Below are positions 1-11,022 of a DNA stretch of 64,000 nucleotides, piece by piece. The stretch covers positions 74,744,041-74,808,040 of the forward strand of contig JAKSZU010000009.1 in the NCBI GenBank assembly GCA_026018925.1, in the 5' to 3' direction. Source of the stretch: Tupaia tana. Its lineage: Eukaryota; Chordata; Mammalia; Scandentia; Tupaiidae. The notes under the pieces are model-generated. The model made no database searches, was not told where the DNA came from, and was given only the letters and a program-made list of their open reading frames with translations. Numbering within the stretch: position 1 is the stretch's first letter; each line of letters starts with the position of its first letter. The position numbers were made by a program, and so were the translations under genes.

Positions 1-278
1 ATAATGAAAAAGTTTTCAGCTTTTCCCCACTAAGTATGTTAGCTATGTGTTTTCCATAGATGGCTTTTATCATGTTGAGAAATGTCCTTTTTATGCCAGT
101 TTTGCTAAGAATCTTAATCATAAAGAGGTGCTGTATGTTATCTAATGTTCTTTCAAGTCATATGAAATTATATGATTTTTATCTTTCCTTCCGTTAATAT
201 GAAGTATTACACATAAACGTCTGTGTATGTCGAACCACCCTTATGTCCCTGAATAAAGTCACCCTTTTGTGGTGTATA
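1..278 (-). mobile_element. Old L1 (L1-1), ORF2 reverse-transcriptase fragment
   Basis: The reverse complement matches the ORF2 RT region seen in other L1 copies here (the stretch after the AEKAFDK motif through NIILNGEKL). It is one part of a single old minus-strand L1 that resumes at 568, 1987 and 8220 after later insertions. Heavily mutated and not coding. The 3' part of the element lies outside the left edge. Confidence 0.85.
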
Positions 279-290
279 GTCTTTTTTTAT

Positions 291-567
291 TCATACTTGA
301 CTTTTTTTCATTTTTTAAAATTTCATTTTCTTTTATACATTCAATCACATTATTTAGCTTATAAAGTGAATATTTCAACAGGTGAACATTTCTCCCTAGT
401 CCGGTTGATAAAACTATAAAATATCTTCAACAGATAATACTACATTTCTTTGTCCTATTAATGCTTTGCCTCTCTATTTTTCTTCTAAATGTCCTTTTTT
501 AGACCCTACTCTTTCACACATACTATATCTGGTATTTACATCCATTTACTGTGTTTCTTTATCCTTT
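291..567 (-). mobile_element. 5'-truncated L1 3' UTR fragment inserted in L1-1
   Basis: This matches the 3' UTR at 2150-2405 and 60250-60480, with the T-rich (poly-A) end on the left. It interrupts ORF2 of L1-1 and the host L1 resumes in register after it. Near-repeat flanks (agtctttttttat near 278-290 and aatctttttaat near 568-579) look like a decayed target-site duplication. Confidence 0.8.
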
Positions 568-1818
568 TAATCTTTTTAATGAGTCTTTGGATACAATTTG
601 CTAGTATCTTGTTGAGAATTTTTGCATCTATATTTATCAGAGATATTGGTTTGTGGTTTTCTTTTTTAAGGTGTGTTCTTTTCTGATTTGGGAATGAGAT
701 CGATAGAGGCTTCATTAAAAAAATTAAGAGGGTTCCTTTCTTTTGGATATTTAGAAATGGTTTGAGTAGAATGGTGGTTAGCTCTTCTTTTAAACTATTG
801 TAGAATTCAGAAGTGAAGCCATTGATACCTGGGCTTTTGTTGTTATTGGAAGGTTATTTATTTATTATTGATTCAATCTCATTGCTTGTTATTGTCCTAT
901 TCATATTGTCTTTCTTCCTTATTTAATTTCAGTAGATTATGTGTCCAGAAATTTTGTGACTCATACAGGTTTTCTTCTTTGTTGGTGTGTAATCATGGTA
1001 TTCTTTGTTTATCTTTTGTATTTCTGTTATTTCTGCTGTAATATTGCCTACTTCATTGCTGATGAGATTTATGTAATTCCTTTCTCTGCTCTTCTTGATT
1101 AATTTAGCTAATGGTGTGTCAATTTTGTTTATCATCCCAAAGAACCAGGTTTTATTACATGTCTTTATAATTCTTTTATTCTCTATTTTATTTATGTTCT
1201 AATATTTATCATTTCATTTTACTTTTATTTTGATTTTTGCTGTTGTTGTTTTAGTTCCCTGAAGTGTGCTGTTAGGTTATGCATTTTCCAGCTTCCCTTC
1301 TTTGTGTGTGTGTGTGCGTGTGTATGAGTAATAATTGCTATGAACTTCCTACTTATGAGTGAGTTTGCTGAGCCCATATATTATAAAAGCTTGTGTGCTC
1401 ATTATCATTGGTCTCAATGAATCTTTTGATTTCAGTCTTAATTTTTTTCACTATGTTGTGACATAATTCAGGAATAGGCTATAAATGTCCCTGTTTTTGT
1501 GTATTTTTGAGTTTTTTTATTCAATAGTTAATTTCAAGTTTACTTCTATTGTTGTCAGAGAAGATGCTGGATATAATTTCTATTCTTTTTAATTTGTACT
1601 GGCTTGTTATGTGCCCTATGCTGTCATCAGTCTTCAAAAATGCTCCTTGCAGGACTGAGAAAAATATATATATTTTGTGGTTGTTGAGTGGAAAGTTCTA
1701 TAGATGTTTTCAGTCTATTTATTTTATGATATTATTTAAATCCTGTATCTCTTTGCTTATTTTTTGCCTATATGATCTGTTTAAAGGAGACATTGGTGTT
1801 TGAGATCCTCAAAGATTA
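568..1818 (-). mobile_element. Old L1 (L1-1), ORF2 RT and endonuclease part
   Basis: On the minus strand this continues L1-1 from the NKILAN region of the RT back through the KIDxPLAKLIKK linker (a 68-codon open piece at 929-1135) into the endonuclease domain. Stops and frameshifts are frequent. It ends at 1818 where a plus-strand L1 tail is inserted. Confidence 0.85.
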
Positions 1819-1819
1819 G

Positions 1820-1977
1820 GTGAGAAATGGGGGAAAAATTTATATACATAACATATATATATGATTAAGCTACTATGAAGCATATTCTGGACAGAAAATC
1901 TCATTTTGTATGCTGTAACAATTTTCAGTGAATGAAGGTAAATTAATTAATTTAAAAAAATTAAAATTAAAATAGAA
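1820..1977 (+). mobile_element. Plus-strand L1 3' end of an older subfamily inserted in L1-1
   Basis: The core (agaaaatctcattttgtatg...) is the reverse complement of 3' UTR copies at 43980-44036 and 45340-45400 and ends in an A-rich tail. It is flanked by an exact 9-bp duplication, aaagattag at 1811-1819 and 1978-1986, and the host endonuclease sequence resumes directly. This is a severely 5'-truncated insertion. Confidence 0.8.
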
Positions 1978-1986
1978 AAAGATTAG

Positions 1987-2144
1987 TGTATAGCACTCTA
2001 GGTCTCACTTTAGAACTAGCATATTATACTTTTTTCATACATTTGGATGGTCCAGCCTTGGGTGCATAAATATTTGTAAGTGTTATATCTTCTTGGAAAA
2101 TTATAACTTTCAGTACTATATAGTGTCTTCCTTTGTCTCTTCTT
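1987..2144 (-). mobile_element. Old L1 (L1-1), endonuclease part
   Basis: Minus-strand ORF2 endonuclease sequence (the NIYAPNTGAP region) aligns with 6190-6290. It lies between the plus-strand tail insertion and L1-A and belongs to the same old element as 568-1818 and 8220-10305. Confidence 0.8.
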
Positions 2145-2417
2145 CTTTTATTTATTTTTTAAAGTTCATTTTCTTTTATACAATCACATTATTTAGCTTA
2201 CAATGTGAATATTTTAACATGTGAACATTTCTCCCTAGTCCAGTTGACTAAACTATAAAATATCTTTAACAGAAACTGGCACGTTTCTTTGTACCATTAA
2301 TGCTTTTTCTCCCCATTTTTCTTCTAATTGTTCTTCCTCAAACCCTACTCTTTCATACACACTATATCTGTATATGCATCCATTTACTCTGTTTCTATAT
2401 CCTTTAGTCAATCACTT

Positions 2418-5400
2418 TCAGTCATAGAGTGTGGACACTCGGTATATATTAAGTGGGGACATACAATGCCTCTCTTTCATAGCCTGGCTTGCTTCACTAA
2501 GCAGTAAATCTTCCATATTGATCCACTTTCTGTTAAAAGCCAGGGTATTTTTGTTTTTTTTTATGGCTGAATAATATTCCATAAATTGTATGTGCCATAG
2601 TTTTTGTTTGTTTGTTTGTTTGTTTTTTTTTTTTTCTTGGAGAGGTTTTTGCCATAGGGTGCATGTGTTCACCAGACAGAGAGACAGAAAGCGAGAAATC
2701 ACCCCCCAGGGAGGATGACCACACTGCAATCCCTTTTCCTCCATTCTCCTCTCAGGATCTTGGGCACGCACGCACACGTGCCCGACGTGAGTTTAAGCCA
2801 CCAGGTCCGGGACATGAACCACGGTCTACTACATGGGAATCCAGCGACATAGCCATTATGCTAACTGCTGGTCCCTGTGTCATAGTTTTTGGATCCTTTC
2901 ATTTGTTCGTGGGCATTTGGGTTGGTTCCATGTCTTTGCAATTGTGAATAATGCCACAATAAACATTGATGTGCAAGCACTTTTCTGATTAAGAATTCTT
3001 CTGTCCTTTGGGTAGAAACCAAGGAGTGGGATTGCTGGATCATACGGTAGTTCTATTTATTTGAAGATTTTTGAGAAATCTCCAAATTGTTTTCCACGGT
3101 GGCTGGACCAATTTACATTCCCACCAGCAGTGTAAGAGAGTTCCCATTTCACCACACACCCAGCAGTATTTATCTCTCTCTCTTTTTTTTTTAATCTTAG
3201 TCATTCTGACGGGGGCTAGGTGGTATCTTATTGTTCCTTTGATCTGCATTTCCCTTCCAATGAGGGATATTGATCATTTTTTCATATGCCTTTTGGCTAT
3301 TCATATGTCATCTTTAGAGAGTGTTCTTTTTTTTTCAACTCATTCTCCCATCTTTTAATAGGGTTATCTTTTTTAAAAACGGCAGCTTGAGTTTCTTCTG
3401 TATTCTGGTTATCAGGCCCTTATCTGACACATAGTTTACAAAAATATTTTCCCATTCTGAGGGCTGTCAATTCACACCAATTACTGTGTCTTTTGCCATG
3501 CAGAAACTTCTTAGTCTGATGTAATTCCACTTGTCTATTTTGGGGATTATCGACTGTGTTTGGGGGTTTTATTTAAGAAGTCTTTCCCTGTGCCTATGTC
3601 TCCCAGAGTTTCTCCAGGTTTTCCAGGAGTAGTTTTATAGTTTGAGATCCTAGATTTAGATCTTTCATCCACTTTGACTTGATTTTTGTCAAAGGTGAGA
3701 GGTACGGGTTCAGATTCATCTTACTGCAGGTGGAAATCTAGTTTCTTTAGTACCATTTGCTGAAGAGGTTTTCCTTTTCCCACTGGATTGATTGGTACCC
3801 CTTGTCAAATATCAGTTGCATGTAAGTTTGGAAATTTATTTCTGGAGACTCTATTATGTTCTGTTGGTCCACATTTCTGTTTCTGTGCCAGTACCTTGCT
3901 GTTTTGATTAACACAGCTTTGTAGTATATTTTTGGGTCAGGGAGTGAGATTCCTCCCACTCTACTCTTCTTGTGCAGAATTACTTTGGCAATATGGGGTC
4001 TTTTATGATTCCAGACAAACTTTATGATTGTCTTTTCTATATCTGTGAAGTATGTGTCTGGTACTTTGATTGGCATTGCATTAAATATGTAGATTAATTT
4101 GGGTAGAATTGCCATTTTGATTATATTAATTCTTCCAATCCTGGAACATGGGATATCCTTCACTTTTTTGTGTCATTTTCAATTTCTTTTTTTAGCTTCT
4201 GGTAGTTTTCCTTGTGGAGGTTTTTAACTTCTTTGGTTGGATTTATTCCTAAGTATCTTATAGTTTTTGTGGCTATGGTAAATGGAATAACTTTTTTCAG
4301 TTCTATCTCAGTCTGCCTGTTCTTCGTATATAGAAATGCAATCGATTTCTGTATATTGATTTTATATCCTGAAACTTTACTGTATTCATGTATTACTTCT
4401 GGTAATTTTTCAATGAAGATAATTGGGTCTTTTATGTATACAATCATGTCATCTGCAAATAGAGAGAATTTCACCTCTTCTTTTACTATTTGAATGCCTT
4501 TTATTTATTCCTCTTTTCTGATTGTGTTGGCGAAGACTTCCAATACTATATTAAAATGGAGTGGAGAAAGTGGGCATCCTTGTCTTGTATACGTTTTTAG
4601 GAGGAAAGCTTTCATATTTTCTCCATTCAGGATGATGTTAACTATGAGTTTTTCTTAGATAGCTTTTATTGTGTTGAAGAATGACACTTCTATGCCAATT
4701 TTGCTGAGAGTCTTGAACATGAAGGGATATTATATCTTATCAAATGCTTTTTCAGCATCAACTGATATGACCATATGCCTTTTTTCTTTATTCCTGTTAA
4801 TATGATGTATTATATTTATGGTTTTGCCTATGATGAACCAACCTTGCATTCATGGAATAAAGCCTACCTGATCATGATGTATGATCTTTTTTATCAGTTG
4901 TTGGATAGGATTTGCTAGTATCTTGTTGAGAATCCTTGCGTCTATATTCATCAGAGATATTGGTCTATAGTTTTACTTCCTTGTCCTGTCCTTATCTGTT
5001 ATAAGGGTAAGGATGATTGAGCTTTCATAGATTGATTTAGGGAGAGATTCACACTTTTGGATCTTTAGAAATAACTTGAGCAGAATGGGGGTTAACTCTT
5101 CTTTAAAAGTTTTATAGAATTCAGAGGTGAAGCCATCAGGGCCAGGGCTTTTCTTTGTTGGGAGGTTATTTATTACTGATTCAATAAAATAACTTGTTAT
5201 GGGTCCATTCAGACTTTCTATATCCTCCTGGCTCAATCTTGGTAGATTATTTTTGTCTAGGAATTTGTCCATCTCATCCAGATTGTCTTGTTTCTTGGCA
5301 TATGGATGTTCATAGTATCCTCTAATGATGTTTTGAATTTCTACTACGTCTGTTGTTATATTGTCAGCGTCATTGCAGATTTGATTCACCTTGTTCTTTT

Positions 5401-6566
5401 CTCTCTTCTTAATAAGTCTTGCTAGTGGTGCATCGATTTTGTTTATCCTTTCAAAGAACCACCTTTTGCTTACACTTATTTTCTGCATAGTTCTTTTATT
5501 ATCTATTTCATTTATATCTGCTTGGATCTTTATTATTGCCTTTTTCCTGGAGTTTTTTGGATTTGTTTTTTGCAGTTTCTTTTCCAATTCTCTGAGGCAT
5601 GATGTTAAGTGATCCATTTGCCTTCTCTCCGTCTTCCTCTTATGTGCACTAATAGCTATGAACTTCCCTCTTATTACTGCACTAGCAGTGTCCCAAAGAT
5701 TATGGAAACTCATGTCCTCATTGTCATTGGTTTCCATGAATCTTTTGATTTTGGTCTTTTTTTCTTCGGTAGTAGTGGAGTCATTCAGGAGTAGGGTATT
5801 TAGTTTCCATGTATTTGAATGTTTTTGAGGATTTATCTTAAAATTAAACTCAAGTTTAATTCCATCATGGTCAGAGAAGAAGCTGGATATAGTTTCTATG
5901 CCTCTGAATCTGTAGAGGCTTGCTTTGTGCCCTATGATGTGGTCAATCTTTGAGAAAGTTCTATGTCGGAGTGAGAAAAACGTGTATCTCATGGTTTTGG
6001 GATGGAAAGTTCTATAGATGTTTGTTAAGTCTATTTGATTTATGGTGTTGTTTAGATCCTTTATTTCTTTACCTATTTTTTCTCTAAATTGTCTGTTCAG
6101 AGGGGATAGTGCAGTGTTGCGATCTCCAACAATTAGTGTGTTGCAGTCTATCTCCCCTTTTAGATTTAACCGTCTTTCCTTCACATATTGGGGTGCTCCT
6201 GTGTTAGGTGCATAGATATTTATAAGCGTTTTATCTTCTTGATCTATAGAGCCTTTTACAACAATATAGTGCCCTTCTTTGTCTCTTTGAACAATTTTTG
6301 TTTTAAAGCCTATTTTGTCAAAAATCAGTATCGCAACTCCAGCTCTTTTTTGGTTCCCATTTGCATGGAAAACCTTTTTCCAACCCTTCACTTTCAGTCT
6401 ATGTATGCTTTTATCCATGAATTGGGTTTTCTGTAGGTAACAGATAGTGTTTCTGTTGTTTTATCTGTTCGGCAAGTCTGTGTCTCTTGATTGAATAATT
6501 TAATCCATTAACATTCAATGTTATTATTAATGTTACTGGATCTGAGCCAACGTTTAAGTGTGCCAT
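2418..6566 (-). pseudogene. L1-A ORF2 (endonuclease/reverse transcriptase), broken
   Basis: ORF2p nicks target DNA and reverse-transcribes L1 RNA. The start is taken at the ATG at 6564-6566, matching the L1-B start; one frameshift separates it from a 481-codon open stretch at 4973-6418. That stretch carries endonuclease landmarks GDRNTAL, KIDHIIGH and SDHDGIKLE, then the RT entry motif KKSPGPDGF. Separate open pieces at 4160-4474 (with catalytic FADD intact) and 3747-4163 cover the palm and thumb. The C-terminal cysteine motif ([17 protein letters not shown]) has lost one residue. A SINE interrupts the last part. The stop is at 2418. Several frameshifts and stops make it a pseudogene. Confidence 0.93.
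2606..2875 (-). mobile_element. tRNA-derived SINE, long form, in L1-A ORF2
   Basis: Minus-strand SINE with its T-run (poly-A) on the left and the tRNA-like head on the right. Read on the minus strand, the head begins ggaccagcagttagcataatgg. The target duplication is 15 bp with one mismatch (tgtgccatagttttt at 2591-2605, tgtgtcatagttttt at 2876-2890). Confidence 0.92.
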
Positions 6567-6610
6567 TGTCTTTCATGCCTTTTATTTCTTTGTTTCTGGA
6601 TGTTAATTCC

Positions 6611-7581
6611 TTAGTTTTCCTGGAACAGTACTTTCTTCAGGGTTTCTTAAAGAGCCTGTCTGGTGATGGCAAATTTTTTCAGGTTTTGTTCGTCTGAGAA
6701 GATTTTAATCTTTTTTTTCCCATATGAAGGATAATGTTGCAGGATATAATAGTCTTGGTTGAAATTGTTTCTCTCTTAAAACTTTCAATATGTCTTCCCA
6801 TTCTTTTCTTGCTTGCATTGTTTCCATTGAGAGGTCTGGTGGTAGTCTGATGGGATGGACTTTGTAAGTCACTTTTCGTTTCTCTCTTGCCAGTTTTAGT
6901 ATCATAACTTTATCTGTGGTCTTGGACAGTCTGGCTAAGATGTACCTTCAGGAAGATCTTCTGGGGTTAATTCTATTTGGAGTCCTTTGTGTTTCTTGGG
7001 TTTGGATGCTTGAGTGCCTCTCTAGACTTGGGAAATTTTCTTCCTGGATTTCATGGAATAGATTTTCCATGCCGTTATTATTTTCTTCACTTTCTGGGAT
7101 GCCAATTATTCTGATGTTTGGACGTCTAATGGAGTCTAGTATTTCTCATATTATCTTCATGTTTTTGTTGTTGTTGTTGTTATTTTCTCTATCTTTTTGG
7201 TGTTTTTTTCCTAGGTCAGAGATTTTATCCTCAATATCAGAGATTCAATCTTCAGCATGGTCTAATAGACTTTTACTACTGTCAAGAGCATTTTTGATTT
7301 CCTGTATTACAGACTTTATCTCTAATAGTTCCACCTGATTATTTCTCAGAGTGTCCATTTTTTATATCATGGAAGGACTTCCTAATTTCCTGTAGTTCGT
7401 TGTCTCTTTTCTGTTCTAACTCATACAATTTGGTCACTATGAATGTTTGAAATTTTTTGTCTGACGTTTTGGTAATGTTCTCCATATTTACGAATGATGG
7501 AGGGGAGTTACCCTTTTCCTGTGATAGAGACATATTTCTTGGTTTATTCAGACCTGAGTCTCTTCTTCTACTTCTACCCAT
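6611..7581 (-). pseudogene. L1-A ORF1 (RNA-binding protein), broken
   Basis: ORF1p coats L1 RNA as a trimer and acts as a nucleic-acid chaperone. The N-terminus (from MGRSRRRDSGLNKPRNMSLS at 7581) is open for 80 codons and includes the start of the coiled coil (KLYELEQKRDNELQEIRK), then frameshifts near 7350. The C-terminal domain is open at 6705-6905, with the family's RLPPDLSMETMQARKEWEDI and LLYPATLSF segments. The stop near 6611 is inferred from the L1-B alignment. It lies about 44 bp upstream of ORF2. Confidence 0.88.
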
Positions 7582-8219
7582 TGGAAGATGTATTCACTTT
7601 TGAATACCTCTTATGGGAACGTTTCTTTGACTAGGAGTAAGTGTGTTTCCCTTTTGCTGCCAATTGATGTTTGCTGAAGTCTCTCTTCTGTTGTTTTTAG
7701 CAATGTGGTCTCAAGAGAAGTACTTTACTGTGGTGTCTGGAGAGCAGTATCTCCTTTTTCACTGGTGGATCAGTACAAGGGAGGATCTCAGAGAACCTAA
7801 CATTACTAGGGAGTTTCAGACTCTGATTCTAGACCTGTCTAGTCCCTCTGGCAGTGGGGATGATGAAGAGGAGAGGATAATATGAGAGAAAAGAAAAGAC
7901 GACAGAGAGGAATAAAGAAAAAGTCACAGGATGTAACTAGTGCCTGCTACAGGGGAAAGGACATTCTGAGGAGGGAGGAAGAGGAGGGTAGTAACAAGAG
8001 ACTGGAGAAGTACAGCAGAAAAAAATGGCTACCTACCTAAGGGGTGGGGTCTTGGGCTGGGGAGCCTGGAAGTGAGGCCAGGGGGTAGAGATGCTCTTGC
8101 CTCAGTATCCCTTGCTAGCCAGAGGCCTGCAGATGGAACTGGCGCCTGCTGCAGGGGAAAGGACAATCTGTAGAGGGAGGAAGAGGAAGATATTAACAAG
8201 AGAATGGAGAAGCGTGCCT
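7582..8219 (-). promoter_or_regulatory. L1-A 5' UTR with about 1.5 tandem monomers (~202 bp)
   Basis: The region holds purine-rich 5' UTR sequence followed by one complete and one partial copy of a unit anchored on tgcctgct at 7941 and again at 8144, a spacing of about 202 bp. The same unit occurs twice in L1-B at 34428-34838. Tandem 5' UTR monomers act as promoter units in mouse L1; promoter function here is inference from position. Confidence 0.75.
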
Positions 8220-10305
8220 CTTTATCTCTTCTTACAGTTTTTGTTTCAACATTTATTTTGCGTGATATTAGTACCTGATATTTTGTTTATATTTTGTATA
8301 AATATACTGATATTATATCTGATATTTTTTTATTTCCATTTGCTTGGAGTGTCTTTTTCCAGCCCTTCACTTTTAGTTGTTTGTTGTTATCTGTGAGATA
8401 TTTTTCTTATAACCAGCATGTAGAATGTTCCTGTTTTGTTTTATTTTTCCTTTCAGCCATTTTGTGTCTTTTAATTGGAGTAGTTAATTCATTAACATTG
8501 AATGTTAATAATCATATTTGCAGACTTATCACTGCCATTTTATTAGCCATTTTCTTGGTTGTTTTTATTGTCTTATTTCTGTTTGTCATGCTTTAGTTTT
8601 CCTAATATAGTAATCCCTTCAGTACTTTTTGAAGGGATGGTCTAGTGTTTGTCAATTCTTTCAGTTTTTGTTTATCTGAGAATACTTTTAAATGTTCTTT
8701 CCATATGAATGACAGTCTTGCCATGTTTGATTTTCTTGGTTGATATTGTTTTTCTTTTAATTTTTTGAATATATATTTACATCTTTCCTTACTTGCATTT
8801 TTTCAGTTGATAGGTCTAATGTAGGCCTAATGGGCTACACTTTGTAAGTAACTTGACATGATTTTTTGTTTTTAGAATCTTTTCTTTGATTTTGACTGAT
8901 GTGGATACCATGTGCAAGTGGGAGGATCTTCTTATGTTGATCCTATTTGAGGTCCTTTGTATTTCTTGAGTCTAGATATCTGAATATTTCTATTGCATTG
9001 AAAGTTTTCTGAAATTATTTTATGGAATATATTTTTTATGCCCTGATTATTCACCCTTTGGAATACCAATTATTCAGCTATTTGGGCATTTATTAGTATG
9101 TAGTATTCCTGCATTTTGTCTTCACTTTTTGGTGGTTTTGTCTCAGTCAGAACTTTTGTTTTAGAAATTAGGTCTTCTGAATGGTCTAATCTGATATTAA
9201 CACTTTTGAGGGAAGTTTTAATTTCTTGTATTACAGCCTTCATCTCTAGAAATTCTGTTGGATTTTTTATTTAATGATGTCTATCTCCTCCTTCAAGTCT
9301 GGAAGGACTTTCTCATCTCCTGGAATTAGTTGTCTGTTTTCTCTTGCATATAATTTAGTTTTGTTACTATGAACATTATGAATTCTTTTCCTGACATTTC
9401 TGTGAGTTCTCTTGTGCTGTCGATGGGTGATGAGATGTTGTTGTGTTCTGTTGAGGGAGAACTTTTCCTTGGGTTTTTTTTTTTTTTTTCCTCATGCCTC
9501 TGTACTGGTTTTAAGTCCTCTGATGAAATACACACTGCTTCCTGCTTTTTTAGATAGGTTCTGTAAAATCAGGGGGAAAAGAACAGCTCTTATTTTCAGG
9601 TGTATTCTTGGTGGAGAATGTGTCTTTCAATGGCAGTAGGATTTATCTAGCCAGTTCAGGTGCTTCGATCCTCTAACAACCTCTCAAGATGAGATACAGC
9701 TGGAACTGGACTGGCAATATGTATTTACAGAAGGAAGTTCAAATTGCATGCCATATTGTGTGTGATACATGTGCCAGTGAAATGTGGAATCTGGAAGTAC
9801 CTGGCTCTCTATGTCTCTGTTGGGCATGTGGATGGAACTTGGAAAGGCAGTGGAGGAGTGGCAGGAGATGGAAGCATCCAAAGGTGCAGACCTGTGTAGC
9901 AGAACACTGGTAGGGAACTCCTGAGCCATGCTTCTTCAGTGCCTTTCTCATTTGGCCTGTGCTGTGCAGATGCATAAAACTTTGAAAGGTGATGAGGGGA
10001 AAGCAGGACATAGAAGGATCTGAAGACACAGAACTGTGTAGCAGAACACCCAATAAGCTTCTTTTTTTAAGAATTATTTTATTTAACATTATTTGTTTAT
10101 TTGCTTATTTTAATTTTGATCAGAAAGGGACAGAGTGATAAAGAGAGAGAGACAGAAAGAGAGAAAACAAGCCATCAGGTCTGGGACTTGAACCATGATC
10201 AGCTACGTGGGAGTCCAGCACCCTTAACAGCCACACCACCTGCCAGCCCCTAAGCTTGCTTTTCAATACCACTTATCCACAAACTTGTTGAAGTCCCCTT
10301 GTGTG
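8220..10305 (-). mobile_element. Old L1 (L1-1), ORF2 start, ORF1 and 5' UTR
   Basis: The element resumes after L1-A in the endonuclease domain (8220-8540) and passes into ORF1. A 69-codon N-terminal open piece lies at 9326-9535. About 9580-10305 is 5' UTR with two degenerate units near 9765-10050: both end in gtgtagcagaacac, at 9894 and 10035, about 140 bp apart. A SINE at 10061-10250 interrupts the 5' UTR. ORF1 and ORF2 are both decayed. Confidence 0.8.
10061..10250 (-). mobile_element. tRNA-derived SINE, short older form
   Basis: The T-rich end is on the left, an AG-rich middle follows, and the tRNA-like head is on the right. The reverse complement shows a B-box-like ggttcaagtccc. A 7-bp duplication, taagctt at 10054-10060 and 10251-10257, flanks it. 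Related short forms lie at 41193 and 44757. Confidence 0.8.
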
Positions 10306-10308
10306 AGA

Positions 10309-10392
10309 TTTATATATATATATATGTGTGTGTATATATATATATATATGTATGTGTGTGTGCGCGTGTGTGTATATATATATTTATATATT
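10309..10392. repeat. (TA)n/(TG)n microsatellite
   Basis: Alternating ta and tg runs with a short cg-containing section (gtgtgtgtgcgcgtgtgtg). A simple dinucleotide repeat, about 84 bp. Confidence 0.95.
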
Positions 10393-10845
10393 GATGTATT
10401 TATAGTTTACATTATATGACATTTACAACATAATTCGAATATGTGAATTATTTACATTCTATTCTGTATCCATAAGCCTTTTATTTTATTAAGTCTATGA
10501 TTAACTAGAATAAAAGTTTATTACCAGTCCTTTACCTATGACTTCTCCATTATTCTACTTGGCTGAATTTTATCACTTTGTCGTTATTTTTTTTTCTCCC
10601 CCAGGAGTCATGGTTGCTATGTATTCTAAATTATTTTATGATTTATAATGCCTATTTGTCAAACTTATATTTCATGTAAAATTTGGCTAGTGTTCTTGAA
10701 TCACCTTTTCCTTCAGAAGATAACATTTTCCTATTGTTTTCTAACATTAGCTGTTTCTGTGTAAAGCATTATATCAAACAGATCTTTTGATTCCTTTTAT
10801 GGATGATTTGTCTCCTGGGCTTAAATACCTTTTTTAGAGTTTTTA
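10393..10845. other. Unassigned AT-rich sequence
   Basis: No coding potential or recognised repeat was seen over about 450 bp. It lies between the 5' end of L1-1 and truncated L1 3' ends. Confidence 0.5.
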
Positions 10846-11022
10846 TTTTTTATTTTTAAACTTAATTTTATTATTATCATAATTTGTTTGTATTACATTG
10901 AATCACATTTATCTTTACAGCGTATTACATTACTTTTTTCAGCAGGAATACAATGTATTTTTTGTCAGTCAAGACAAAGACATTCCTATCCACATATTAT
11001 CAAATAGCTTTTCATCATTTTT
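10846..11022 (-). mobile_element. L1 3' UTR fragment
   Basis: The fragment resembles the 3' UTR type at 32075-32460 and 44920-45050 (gtcaagacaaagacattcc, then tcaaatagcttttcatc). It is truncated where a second L1 3' end begins at about 11023. Confidence 0.6.

Larger units (their letters stand above)
2145..8219 (-). mobile_element. L1-A: near full-length L1, minus strand
   Basis: All L1 parts are present in order on the minus strand: 5' UTR with tandem monomers, ORF1, about 44 bp spacer, ORF2, and 3' UTR with a poly-A end at 2145. Its length is about 5.8 kb once the SINE at 2606-2875 is removed. The flanks carry a 14-bp duplication with one mismatch (ctttgtctcttctt at 2131-2144, ctttatctcttctt at 8220-8233). 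The interrupted host is L1-1. Both ORFs are broken, so the element is inactive. Confidence 0.93.

Noticed and set aside
4973-6418. 481-codon frame as an intact gene
   Set aside because: It is a segment of L1-A ORF2, with a frameshift before it and breaks after it, in an element interrupted by a SINE.
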